DNA from: Onchocerca lupi
Lineage: Eukaryota > Nematoda > Chromadorea > Rhabditida > Onchocercidae
Length of the DNA stretch: 64,000 nucleotides
Reading direction: 5' to 3'
NCBI GenBank assembly: GCA_028564675.1
Contig: JAOVVO010000044.1
Coordinates: 124,001 to 188,000 of the forward strand
Shown here: in pieces, positions 22,901-34,508 of the stretch
Position numbering within the stretch: the first letter of the stretch is position 1
How the letters are laid out: each line of letters starts with the position of its first letter
Program-made: the position numbers and the translations under genes
Notes under the pieces: model-generated
What the model was told of the DNA's origin: nothing
Database searches by the model: none
What the model saw: the letters and a program-made list of their open reading frames with translations, nothing else

Positions 22901-24309
22901 GATGTGCCGGAAGTTCCACCAGAACCAACTGTTCTCGGTGCTGTACCAGTCAATACAGTGCGCATTATCGGTTGCTGATTCTAAATATGCGGAATTGAAA
23001 TATGTTTTAACAAGTTTCAATTTTATAATTTAGTTTGTCCTAAAAAAACTCTTTAAACTCACCGCTTCTAATTTGAAACCGCTGAGATCCATTGATGATT
23101 TCTCTTGTCCTAGAATCGGGATTGTTTGTAACTGCCGGCCACCTGAACGAAAAAAACAATAAAGTCAAAAAACATGAACATCATCCTATTCATTCTTTTA
23201 CAACATTGTTACAGAACTTTTTCTGGAAAATTACTGATTAAATCTTTTAATCATCCAAAAATCATTTGAAAAAATCGGCATCATTGGACTTACTAAGATT
23301 GGAATTAAGAAAGAAATTTAACTTATTCTTGGCATTTTTTAACTGGTTTGGTGTGTAAAAAGATGAGCTATACCAATAAAGTTTAACGTATAATGATCAA
23401 AGTTACCTGTTAAAGTAGTATTTTGTGAAATGGGAGTAACAAGAGTAATACTCGAAAAAAGAGCTTTGTTGATAGAGGCTTGTGTACCATATTCAGATCT
23501 CAGTTTTCTCTGTCTCTCGCAATATGTATTCCACGTTTCTGTAAATCGCCTTCTTATAAAAGTATTTTATATTAGAATATCATCTGAAAATGCCCAAAGT
23601 ATAACCTTCACAGAATCCATAATTGAAATAATCCGTAATATCTGCACCAGGTTTTCGCCAAGGTCTTTCCTCCATCTGCGCCAGGTCTAAATCGTATATT
23701 GGTTCCCCATTGATTGTTGGAGTTCCATCTATATCAAGCTTACCAACGCTATTTCCAGCTGCTTTCTGAATTTGCTACTATTTTAGCATGAATTTGCTAC
23801 TATTTTAGCATTATAAAGTAATAATGAAAAAAAAAAGTAATCATATCACGCTCTTTTTGATCATAATGTCTCATCCTTCCTTCCCATTCTCTTTCAGCTT
23901 CTTGAAATGGATAGAGACTTACTGCAGCAGAAAATGGAACATTTTGCTTAATTTGTCCAATAGTGACAACCACTTCTTCATCATCACTGTCATCATCATC
24001 ACCCAATAATACATTCTCTTCCATATCCTTAATCTCTTCATTTATCCATTACAGAAAAAACAAATAATATTCCAGAAAAACTTATTAAGAAAATATAATC
24101 GAGTATGATTAAAATGAAACATGAGAACTAAGGTAAAAAATTGCAGGAAAAAAAACCTGAGTTGTTGTATTAGGTTTGACGTTTTGCTCGTTGTCGCCGT
24201 TTATACTTACATTTATCTCGCTGCTTCCTAATGGACTATCTTCTTCATCATGTGGAGGCAAGGGCTCCTCATATTGCTCTTCTGACTGGAGAAGCGCTTC
24301 CTCAGACAT
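19965..24309 (-). CDS. fipp-1: FIP1-like subunit of the pre-mRNA 3' end processing complex (CPSF)
   Basis: Fourteen exons on the minus strand join in frame to 621 residues: 24309-24157, 24027-23923, 23765-23606, 23538-23407, 23142-23063, 22980-22888, 22633-22458, 22368-22195, 22078-21930, 21827-21668, 21400-21335, 21183-21059, 20620-20410 and 20046-19965. FIP1 tethers poly(A) polymerase to CPSF and binds U-rich RNA in the nucleus. The acidic N-terminus contains GDDDDSDDEEVVVTIG. The diagnostic Fip1 motif, PWRKPGADITDYFNYGF, lies at about 121-138 and is followed by TWNTYCERQRKLR. A Pro-rich middle (repeated PPPG blocks, about 290-420) and a C-terminal RS/RD/RE-rich tail complete the usual FIP1L1 layout. 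Exon 2's acceptor is weak (ATTAAG, or an in-frame GAAGAG just before it). The 3' splice site of exon 3 is duplicated. A candidate trans-splice acceptor is at 24355. High certainty. Confidence 0.93.
23768..23811 (-). repeat. Perfect 22-bp tandem duplication at a FIP1 3' splice site
   Basis: The plus-strand unit GAATTTGCTACTATTTTAGCAT occurs twice back to back (23768-23789 and 23790-23811). Read as RNA, the inner copy ends in TTCAG and is the acceptor of exon 3. In the outer copy the same place reads TTCAT, so only one acceptor is usable. Confidence 0.95.
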
Positions 24310-24354
24310 AATGCATTCAATTAACTCCCAAAATTTCCGTCACAATGACTCCTT

Positions 24355-24365
24355 CTGAAACATAC
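24355..24365 (-). promoter_or_regulatory. Candidate trans-splice acceptor of FIP1
   Basis: On the minus strand GTATGTTTCAG ends 45 bases before the FIP1 start codon with no upstream exon visible, which fits spliced-leader addition or a cis leader exon. Confidence 0.35.
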
Positions 24366-25382
24366 ACAAACAAAAAAAAAAAAATGATGCTCAATTCTGA
24401 TTAACTTCCGATACTGGAATAGAATTCTGTTCACTTTAGGCTGATTCAAAGAGGGATATCGGAAAAAATGCAGATGGCTAACTACTATTTGACCTGAAAA
24501 ACCTAATGGAGAAATCTATTGCTTTAGTTACAACAATTGCTCATCGCTCTTGTCTAACTACTGATTTGAAAACATCCATGAAAATGCTGTACAACAGGAT
24601 AAATATACACTACTCCATCATTTTTTGAACAACAAATCTTTCGCTCTCAGTTGTAATTTTAAGGATTGAATTAAGTTTCCTAATCCAACTATAATCTTTT
24701 CGAGCAATACTCACGGAAATTTTAATGAGATTAAATTGAATAAAATGTCATGAGAAACAAAAAAAAAAATATACAGAAGAAATAATAGCGAGGAATGGAA
24801 AACCCACCTTTTATTTTTCTGAGTATTTTCAGAAATTATTTATTGCTATTAAAATCAATAAAAAACAATCTGTTAGGTATGAAATTAAAACATTCAATAA
24901 GTTAAAAAAATTCCCTAAATTACAAATATATATAAGAAAAAAGTAATGTATTATGTACATAGAAATCATTCCACCAAAACAAACTACTTATTCTACATAT
25001 AAACAGCATATAGTATTTAAAAGAATTGTTAGTAAAAACAACAACAAACAATATACTTTAAATGACATAAAAATAAGTAAGGATAAATCAATAAAAAAAG
25101 GATAACCAGTATGGGCCATATGTTTAAAAAATGTACGAAGTTTGAAACAACTAAAAGATTAAAAACCGACTTTTAATAGTATTAACTTGTAAAAACATTT
25201 CTAGGAACGAATGAAAATCAGAAAGTATGGAAAATGATTAGTGTTTGCATAATGTTGAAATAGCTGAGATCTAAAGATGGCATGAAAGTATTATGAAATA
25301 CTAATTGGAAGCTTCTGATTCATCTAAGGAAAAGAAAAGTCAGAACTGGAAATCATATCTTTAGTAAAATTATGTAAAGATA
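24366..25382. other. Spacer between VPS36 and FIP1
   Basis: 1.0 kb of AT-rich sequence holding the VPS36 3' UTR. A minus-strand AATAAA lies at 24839-24844. There is no coding frame or clear promoter element. Confidence 0.5.
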
Positions 25383-28226
25383 TCAGCACGAAGTCATGAA
25401 ACGATTTGGATAGAAAGTAAGACCTTCAACAGTATCATCACGGCAGAGCTTCGCTTGAGCCTCTGCTGCAAGCAACCTTAAAAATAATTCGATGAGTTTA
25501 TAAGTTACAGTGTAAAATTTTTCTAGAATAAGCATCTATACATAATTTGTAGCAAAACGCGAATTTCTAACTAATTTATCCATAAATTTTTTTTTTTTTT
25601 ATTGTACACCATGATATCAACCCCATTGACACATAGCAGTAAGCATCTGGATAAGTTACAGATCCGGAAATTTCTGGTTCCATCAATTGTCAACTGCAAA
25701 TTATGAAAAGAGGAGAATCAGTATTCTAAAGAATTTATCTGAATAACCTACCCATTAGTAGAAAGTCTCCAGCATCCCAAAACAGTAAAAAAGATCTTAC
25801 CTTTCCTTCGCAAGGATGACTGTGATACCGAGACACTTGGCAAGTTTAGTAGCATTACAAGTACCCATAGCAGTTACTAATTCCGCAGTGCTCTCAACCG
25901 TGGTTTCTACACTCATCTCTTTTAGCTGTACAACTATGACACCACTTTCAAAACGATTCAAACTGAAATAAATTTTTTCAACTTCTTGAATCATTTTTCT
26001 AATAAATTTTATATTATTGATAGCCACATAGTATTTGAAAGGATGCATCAATATGCTTTCAATAACTCACAGAAGAGGAAGTACGCCTCAGTATTTTTCT
26101 TTCACTTTATTAGGAATTAACTATGATTGTTCTTCCAAGCTTAACCAAAAAGGATTGTAAATCCACAAATAGATCAGCTTGCAATAATTAACTTACGATA
26201 TAGGTAAATTTATTTGTTCCAACATTTGACATGCATTTAAAATGTCTTCTGGTGATAAGAGCTCTAAACCACGAGCTCTGTTGACACGACAATAAACATC
26301 TGATAAAGTCATCATACCACCGCATTCCTAGAGAATACAAAGCCATATTGCCGTAATATGTTGAACATATTTGGAAAGACAATGTAGTGTCTACATCAAA
26401 AACTTGAAATATCGAACCTTAAGAGGAGTATATAACACAACAGCCAATTCTTCTGCAAGTTTTTTGTAGTATTCAACACTGCTACCAAATGCTGACTTTG
26501 TCACCGGATCGCTAACGCCCAAACTAAGCAAGTAGGTTTTGAAGCGTACAGTCTGGAATTGAAGAAGACTGTACGTTCAGATGCATTGAAATGAAAGATA
26601 AAATTGAAGATGGGACTCACTAACTTCATCATCAGTTATCTCTCCTTTCTTTGCTCGTAACTTATCAGTGATAGCCTTCGAAAGAGAAACCATCTCTCGC
26701 GCATATTCCATCAAACGATTCATATCTTCGAAAGCCTAAATCAAAGTCTGCTTCACCTAAATTGAGAAAATATTGCAATAATTTTCTTATTATGTAATGA
26801 ACACAGTGCAGCACCTGGCTTATGCTTTCATGAGTGCGATGATGATTTTCAGCAAGTCTTTTTTCAATGCCTGCGATACCTACGGCTCTTGGCATCACAG
26901 CATTACTGTTCCGTAACTGAAATATGAAACATTAGCTACAAATCGTAAAATGAAGAGAATTTCGTTTACTTAAAAATTATTTCTATTTGCAATCAATTTC
27001 TAGCTAAATACACTTTCTTAACTGAATACAACTTAAATTCTCATTTCTTCAAGTTTTTAAAGCTAATATCTCAATTAGTAACAAACTACTTTAACTCAGA
27101 TAAATTTGAAAAAATATTAGAGTATACAGCAATAGTGCTTGACATTGAGCATCCAGAAGGTGTTCGTTCCCACATATTCATTCCCAGCGCTTCCTTGTAT
27201 TTTTCAAAAAACTGCAAAAGAAAATAATTAGGTAAAATGAAGAAAGTCAAAATTATAACTCAGAAATCTAAATAGAAAAAGATTGTCAATAAACTCCACC
27301 ATATTCAAAAGACTCTTGCTGTGTCGTTATAATACTTTAATCCAAACAAGATAGAATAGCTTCTTATTTTAAAAACATTTGGAAAAGGTTTTAAATCCCA
27401 ACGAAATCGAAAAAGTTCTAAAAAGTGACACTGTTCATCACAACAACCAAAACCTCTCTAAAAGGACAAGGCATACTGAATAACATATTTTCCGAAAACG
27501 ACTTATTTGCTGAGATGTAGCAGGCATTCATATAAAAAAATAGAAATCATATGAATTTACACCTCGTCTTCTCCACCATTTCGAAAAACAAGACGAATAT
27601 AATTGAAAAGAGAAGAAGAGAATGGGCCTCGCTGTTGTCCCGATGGTTTAGGATGTAACGAAAGAATGATTTTGCCACCTCGACGGAACACTGATTTATG
27701 GTGCTTCTCAATACCAGCTACTAATGAATGATGTAAGATAAGGCGACAGTCCTGTAAAAACGAAATTAGATGGAATTTTGTAAATCATGATCTTCTTTAG
27801 TAATAAGAAATTAAGACATTCAGAGTTTGGTAATAAAAGATCAAAATATTCATAAGAAAGCAGTTCTGAAGAGAGAAATCTGACCACAATTATCAGAAAA
27901 TCTTATACTTCCTATAGATATACCTTCAAAGAGCAAAAGAACAGAAGGGAAAACACAAAACAGTTTGAAAGAAGAAATTCAGTGCTTACTGGATCATTGG
28001 AATCAGCCCAGATAATACGATGCAATGTTAGGGAAGCAGTTCCCTGCTCATACGTTGTCTGAAATTACTCAAGGTTTTATAATTGCTCAATTTTTTTCAA
28101 AAAAAATACCATTGAAGATTTAGTAATTACCTGTTTTATATCGCCGTCATATATACCTACGTGACCGCTTTGGATGATTATATCTTCCATATACTCTCCT
28201 GGCTGATACCATGTCAACCTGTCCAT
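25383..28226 (-). CDS. vps-36: ESCRT-II subunit VPS36 (EAP45)
   Basis: Ten minus-strand exons give 390 residues, close to human VPS36: 28226-28131, 28058-27990, 27751-27563, 27211-27128, 26916-26815, 26735-26625, 26552-26418, 26327-26197, 25962-25801 and 25476-25383. ESCRT-II sorts ubiquitinated membrane proteins into multivesicular endosomes, and VPS36 anchors the complex to phosphoinositides and ubiquitin. Residues 1 to about 140 form the GLUE domain (starts MDRLTWYQPGEYMED, with IIWADSNDP and LHPKPSGQQRGPF). The helical linker starts at AVGIAGIEKRLAE. The C-terminal winged-helix part carries GGMMTLSDVYCRVNRARG, LSPEDILNACQMLE, TVILAKERLLAAE and CRDDTVEGLTFYPN. There is no NZF insertion, as in other animals. 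Trans-splice candidate CGTCGCAG ends 5 bases before the ATG. High certainty. Confidence 0.96.
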
Positions 28227-28231
28227 TATAT

Positions 28232-28240
28232 CTGCGACGA
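28232..28240 (-). promoter_or_regulatory. Candidate trans-splice acceptor of VPS36
   Basis: On the minus strand TCGTCGCAG ends five bases before the VPS36 ATG. No leader exon is seen upstream, and the position is typical for a spliced leader. Confidence 0.45.
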
Positions 28241-29620
28241 GATCAATGATACGACATCACATACCACGCAAACTTACATCAAATACACAAATCGGCACTT
28301 TTACCAAAAGCTGGTTAGAATATAACGTGGCTCTTAAATGAAAACATTCTAATACAGTGAATTTTTCTCCAACAAGTTTTAAATGTACAATTAGAATTTT
28401 CGTGCAAATGCGAATTTTTCCGGATGCTTCTCAAATATTTATGTACGGAAGAATGGGATGAAATTTAAACATATTTGATACATTGTTATGCAATAAAAAC
28501 TCATAAAAACATGCTGGATTACGTAACAATACCACATTTTTAGTACTCGTTGGAACTGTTGCTTGACATTTTGTATTATTCTATCAAAAAAAAAAACCTA
28601 TTCGAATCAATTATCCATATTCTCAGAAACTAGAAAACTGAATATGACTAGTCTGACTATTAGAATATTCGGGAAACCGTTTGAAATTGGGGCTGAATTT
28701 TTGTAAGTCAGTAAAACTACGAGAAGTACGGGATTGTTGCTTTAAGTCTCCAGAAGTTATGTAAATTAAAAATTAATGAATTATGATAAGCTGATAATTA
28801 CCTGTATTATTCACATGAACGTATCGTTAAGCGAGTAGAAAATTCGACGATCATTTTCAAATGAGATTCTAAAGTAGATTGCAATTTCAACTCTGATATT
28901 TCAAGAATGAATCCTTTTCCTATACATTTTAATTCTTCTCTCGAACCTATTTGTGGCTAACATCTGCGCCCAAAATCATTTTACAGTTTCAAGATTAAAA
29001 AAAATTCTTCGGAACAACGCCGGAAGAGGGACTAATGGTCAAATTGTGATCCATTCTGAAGAAAAAATATATTAGCTTGTTTAGCTCACACAATGTGCTC
29101 AAGTAATCTTGTTCTTATCTTTCAAAAAAATTCCTTCGTTTCGTAACCTGATAAAAACAAAATTGTGTGTTGATTTCTAGAGACAATATTATTATATAAA
29201 TTCTTCAAGAAAAACTGAAAGAAAAATTAATGGTCAAACTTCAATCCATCTCGAGGGAAAAGAAATGTGTTGCAAAGATACTTATTTATCCATCTTGCTA
29301 TTGGCAAATATTTCAACCCCTTAATTAATTTCATTGCTTTATGCGTCATCATCGCTCTTTGCATCGCCATTCATGCAATTTTTTTTGTTTATTCGACCAA
29401 AATTCAGAAAATCCAGAAAAAATAGGACAATCAGCAAAATTTTTTAGGAAAGACAAGACATTTAAAGCATTAATTTTACATATTCAGCTTTCAGCAATAT
29501 TTTATTTGAATAATTTTATGCTCAACATAAAAAATATTCACAATGTATCATGTAAATATATATAAATATCAACAAATCATTTGCGCAGGAATTAACTACG
29601 CTTTGCAAGAGAAAATTCAA
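28241..29620. other. Spacer between PITHD1 and VPS36
   Basis: 1.4 kb of AT-rich sequence. A minus-strand poly(A) signal for PITHD1 (TTTATT on the plus strand at about 29501) lies 120 bp past its stop. The short frames at 29341-29725 are low complexity. Nothing else is supported. Confidence 0.5.
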
Positions 29621-30976
29621 TTACATGATACTTCTCTGTATAACATCTGGAATCTCTCCTTTATGATCCTTAAGCATTGGCCTAGCTTCGTATGTTGTGA
29701 TGCATACCTGAAAGAACGACTATAAGTTTATACATTTTACATGATTATAAATATAATATTCACTGAATGGCAATCAATAAGAAAATTAAACAAAACAAGT
29801 CACACCTTTAACACCGTTTATCTTTTTCAGTGGTTTATGAGTTACAGCATTCGATATGAACTCATACTATTTCTACTATTGAAACCACGCTTCATGGAAA
29901 AAACAAGTCATCCCAAAATGATCTGTTCAGGATTCAATAATAAAATGAAAGTTGATGTACTATGGCCTACCCGTTGCCTTATGTCTTCAATATACTCGCC
30001 ACGCAAACCAATATAATAAATCCGAGTTTTGCTTTCGCCAAAATTAGTTGGAAAATGCAAACTGAGATGCGTAACATTCGAGAATTTCGAAGCTTTCAGA
30101 GGATAATCTATTTGTGCATTAATGTCCTGTTTCAATGAAAATTCTTGATCAGCTTCCAAAGCCATCGCTTCAAATGACATCTAAAAAGCATGATATACTC
30201 AAAAATGAAGATATGTTCACTTCTGACAAATAAAAAACCGAAACATCAATTAAAAACAATCAGACCTTTTTGCCCATCAAACCACAAAGAAAGTCTCCGA
30301 ATAAACCTACTGATGGTCGATCTTTGTAAAGTCGTATGTGTGATGGGTGAGTACCATCTAAATCGCCAGTCAGCACAAGACCAGTTATTTTTACATGTCC
30401 TTTGAATGGTACATTGAATAGTAACTCCTCATCAACATCGCTTTCTACATGAATAGTCCTGAAAGTTATCAAATAAAAATTTCACCAATCACTTTCACTT
30501 TTAAGCTGATATTAGTATAACTACAGCAGCTTTATTGCATTCTATACACTAATGTTTTTGTTTGTTATAATAAACACAGAATTCTATGCTTTCCAATACA
30601 GACATTATGCTAGAAACCCACCTATTCAATCGATCCTCCCATTTCTTAAAAATCATTGCGCCAGAACCTTCAATTGCTTCATTCAGTACTACTACCTGCA
30701 ACATATTTTTTGCTATTATTTGAAGCAAGCACATGAAAAAAACAAGCAATGGAACAAGTGTTTTTCCTACGCCAAATGTACAATTCTGTACATTAGATAT
30801 AGTACATTTATATTCACAAATGTAAAAATTTGAAAGAATGTTTAACAGCACTGCAGAGTTTTACAATAAAAAATCACCTTTTGGAGATCAATGTAAGAAT
30901 TTATCGTATAACGCATTCCTTCGTCTTTTCGCTCGAAATTAATGACTTCATTTGCGCAGTGACAATTAGAATTCAT
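29621..30976 (-). CDS. pithd-1: PITH-domain protein (PITHD1 family)
   Basis: Five minus-strand exons join to 205 residues: 30976-30878, 30695-30622, 30458-30311, 30180-29971 and 29707-29621. PITH domains bind the proteasome in thioredoxin-like TXNL1. PITHD1 proteins consist almost entirely of this domain, and their exact role is unsettled. The N-terminus has a short Cys/His stretch (NCHCANE) like the family's His/Cys-rich start. Then come YIDLQKVVVLNE, VESDVDEELLFNVPF, GLVLTG, HPSHIRLYKDRP, EADQEF, FSNVTHLSLHFP and the signature YYIGLRGEY. The exon 3 donor was placed at TCA|GTAGGT because that restores family spacing (RLYK-DRPS-MSF); reading on to a later donor adds 15 residues absent from relatives. 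High certainty. Confidence 0.95.
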
Positions 30977-30980
30977 GATG

Positions 30981-30990
30981 CTGCAAAAAC
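30981..30990 (-). promoter_or_regulatory. Candidate trans-splice acceptor of PITHD1
   Basis: On the minus strand GTTTTTGCAG ends four bases before the ATG. This is the strongest trans-splice-like site in the window. Confidence 0.55.
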
Positions 30991-31718
30991 CAATTTCATC
31001 AATCTTGAAAACTCATAGAAAATATCTGAATGATAATTACCATAAAGCTGCAAGTATCATTCGGTGCGGAAACGTGCATCGAATACAAACTTAATTTCAT
31101 ATTTTCCCACATATAGATAATTCATTAGAATCGACTGGCAAACAATTAGAGTACTTTCAATAAAAATCTATAAGAAATAGTATGTACACCATTTACTCGG
31201 CGAATTTTGGCCTATTATATATGAAAAAACAAAATGAATAAATATTATTTTAGTTATGAGAGGTGTTAAACACACAGCAATAAATAGAATAAAAAGAGAA
31301 TTATCTAACGCATACCAAGGAAGAAGTACAGGAAGACGCTAATACCGGGCAATGATTATCAGTCTTATAGTAATTATTCTAGATTGTTAGAGTACACAAT
31401 AAAGTTATAACAAAATAATCCTGGGAGGATGCAGATTAACGAAATATGGAATGGCATCTGCTTCCTCAAAAAACAACAGAACAAAAGCATCATAACATTA
31501 TCTATTACGTACATATTGATATGTGAAGCAATGCACTGTTACCATTACCTTGAAACGATTAAAGGTTAATCTAAAATAAGGAATAACTGCATTTATACCA
31601 AAACTCAGTAGGTGTGATCTTTCCTGTCATATATCTTTTAAGGAATTTTCATTTCAGAATTATATTCTAAAGTTCTTCGCAGAATATCCTACATAACACT
31701 GAGAGGAAAAATAAAATA
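30991..31718. other. Spacer between cyclin Y and PITHD1
   Basis: 0.73 kb, the shortest gap in the four-gene minus-strand cluster. AT-rich, with no coding frame, and probably the cyclin Y 3' UTR plus intercistronic sequence. Confidence 0.45.
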
Positions 31719-34496
31719 TCACGATATGACAACTGGAGTATGGTTTTCCTTGACCAATAACTTCTCAGCCGAAAAACTTTTTCGGTGCATAATTCGTAAA
31801 TCCGGTTGTAGTTTGTCCTCGTAGATTCGACTGAGTGCCTATAAAAATCGGTAAAAGCCTATAAAAATCGATAGATAGTAATTTATGACTGAGAAACTCG
31901 TTAAATAATATTTTTTAAATTAAAATGATTCTAAGTTAACCTATTCAGATGAATAAATACTATTCATCATGATATACGATCGTTCAGTGCAACGTTTTTC
32001 CGATATAATGGAATTTTACGTCAGATATGGTGCTTTAAGATCTAATAGACTCATTATATATAATCTGTCTATCACAGCATTGTTTGTATCACTCTGATAA
32101 TTACATTTTGACGCGTAATAGACAGTGAAGCAAAATCGAACCTCTAGTTTCCTCGCCCGTTCTTTATATAATGGTTGCAGTGGTAACTGTAGATCGTTCG
32201 CCATGGCCAATGTTCTCAATTCGTAATAATATTTGGCATAAACAGAACTTGGAACATTAATATTGAACTCTAAACACTCTAAAAACTGCCTCTCCAATTC
32301 GTTCCTGTAACAGAGTTTTTCTTCTAAATTAACAAGACATATATATATTTGCACTAAAGATTTTTTTATAATACCTATAAAACTTACATGTCATCAACAT
32401 TAGTATCTTTTAAAATTTGGCAATAATCAACATTCCAGACAGCCTGATCATCCCATACTTTCGAAGCAAGCATAATGGCTCCTAATACTACTCGACGCCA
32501 ATTTGACGGGCACAAATCCATTTCAGCATAATTCAATAACCGCTCCACATATACCTGACAGTAAATTAGATAAAACGCTTATAATGTAATATCTGTTTAT
32601 GCTTAAACACATCTCATCTAAGAGAAGAAATACTAAATAACGTACCAAAGTGATTATTGCACACTCTGCTGTTAATTGAGCAGCATGAAAAAGAGTCCTG
32701 ATAAAACGATATATTTGCCGATGATCTGGATCTCTCGACATCATTTCGATTGGAATCGGATCCCTCTAAAATTATTGTATCATACGAAAACTCAAAATAA
32801 AGACTACTGATCACTTGAGAAAATATGCCACAGCATATTTCTGATTTCTTCTACACTTGTAAAAAATTCAGAGAATTACATGTATGAATGAGCATTATTC
32901 AGGTTTAAGTATGCATGTCCTGTCATACGCACTGTTCCATATCAAGTAAGATGTTTAAGTCAATTTCATGATATCTAAATGATATCTCAATCTATCGAGA
33001 TATGAAACAACATCAAATTGAGTTCTTAGTCAGATTTTTAGTTTAGTTCAAATCTCCTTAGCTTCCACAATAGTCTCATGTGATCTGATAACAAATTGAG
33101 AAAAAACACCCTACCGTGATTGGATGCAATCGTTCTTCGAAAATTTCCATCAACCTCTCATGAGCACGATTTTTTCGATTCACAATGTGGTAATAAATAG
33201 CTAATGAGATGCATTTGATTGTATTTTTCAAATTTGGCTGCGAAATAGTCGAGTCATCAAGAAATATTGTGGAACAACTGTTCGACTTTTGTAACGGCAA
33301 CATGACAGTCGTTAAGCTCTGCGCATCCAGAACATAGAACGAACGACGATTATCCTTCACTAAACATCAGATTACAACCATGCATATTTAAGGACCGAAA
33401 AAAAGTCTATTCATTAGCAAATTCAAGTCAGATTTTGAAATGTTTATTAGGATACTACCAGTAGCGTTGTTAATTATCATTTGTCTTTCTAATCAGTCAA
33501 GCTTTGTGATACTGTTTGGGGTTAAGCTTCATTTATAATTAGCTCTATGTCAAAATAAATAAATGAAGTTTTCTTTCCTATATTAAGATAAGAAAATTAG
33601 CAAAGAAACCACTACAAGTAAAAAATAGGATCTATCTATATCAGTTGAATAATTAAGTTGTCAATGACAACTGTATAAAATACAAAGCCAAAATTAAATT
33701 CCTTGATAAAAATCAAACAGCAGCCAAGGCTACAAGAGTCAAAGCTAACTTCAAATACTGAACTTAAACAATAAATAGCAACTGCTGTAATAACGGAACA
33801 AACTAACACTTCATTTCACTTCGGCTTCGTTCCATAAATGTTGGCTTAACCATCGGCTGCGTTGATGGATCTTCACCAATTTCTTAAAATCAACGTGTCT
33901 GTTTATGACCACGATATATTTTCATACTTTAAGATAGAATGGAATTTGTTTAAAATTAATTTTAAAAGCAATATTCACTTACCATCGGGTAGCTCCCTTT
34001 CACTAATATGAGGAAGAAAATTAGTTGAAGTATCTTCTCTCGGAAATGTCTGATTCACATACTAAAAGAGTGCTTTTTATTAATCATTTGTATGTTAAGA
34101 GCAAACAAGAAATACTAGAACATTTATTAAAATTCTGAATAGGAACTAATAATGGCAAGTGTCATTATTAAATCCAATCCAAAATCGAAAATCTGTATCT
34201 TGTGATTTGTCACCGGGTGATTTGATACATAGAATGAATAAACAGTCCTGGAAATTTAACGTAACTTATAATAAGTTTTCGTAGCAGTGAGCGCGAAGTA
34301 ATGAGTTAGCAGTAATGAATTTCTTGCGCTGACACTATCTTCGAGTAACTTTCATTTATATCGTAATAGCCAGCGATATTCTCGCCAGATACAAGAAACT
34401 AACCTCGTGGTTGACCTGTAGCTTGCCATCGTAAATAATCTCTTTGCTTCTTACAACAGATGAAGAGTCTTGCAAGCAGCATAATGCGTTCCCCAT
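31719..34496 (-). CDS. cyy-1: Cyclin Y
   Basis: Eight minus-strand exons give 349 residues, close to human CCNY: 34496-34404, 34061-33983, 33882-33820, 33359-33115, 32765-32646, 32554-32388, 32304-32142 and 31838-31719. Cyclin Y activates CDK14/16-type (PCTAIRE/PFTAIRE) kinases at membranes. The start MGNALCC is a classic N-myristoylation and palmitoylation signal. Residues about 85-290 include SNSCSTIFLDDSTISQPNLK, CISLAIYYH, the cyclin box ([40 protein letters not shown]) and FNINVPSSVYAKYYYEL. A Ser-containing tail, HRKSFSAEKL, resembles the 14-3-3-binding region of CCNY. The exon 3/4 junction is the least certain: the chosen CGAA|GTGAAA donor keeps frame, while the later AA|GTGTTA donor does not. 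The last intron's acceptor is duplicated. An upstream in-frame start is possible (see findings). Confidence 0.95.
31837..31870 (-). repeat. Tandem duplication at last cyclin Y 3' splice site
   Basis: GCCTATAAAAATCG occurs at 31837-31850 and again at 31857-31870 (20-bp period). Read as RNA, both copies end in TTTTTATAG|GC and are potential acceptors. Only the inner one keeps the cyclin Y frame, because the outer one adds 20 bases. Confidence 0.9.
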
Positions 34497-34500
34497 CAGA

Positions 34501-34508
34501 CTAAGTGA
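34501..34508 (-). promoter_or_regulatory. Acceptor just before the cyclin Y start
   Basis: On the minus strand TCACTTAG ends four bases before ATGGGGAAC. It can take a spliced leader, or join to an upstream exon whose donor CTCAG|GTATGT is at 34744. Confidence 0.5.
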
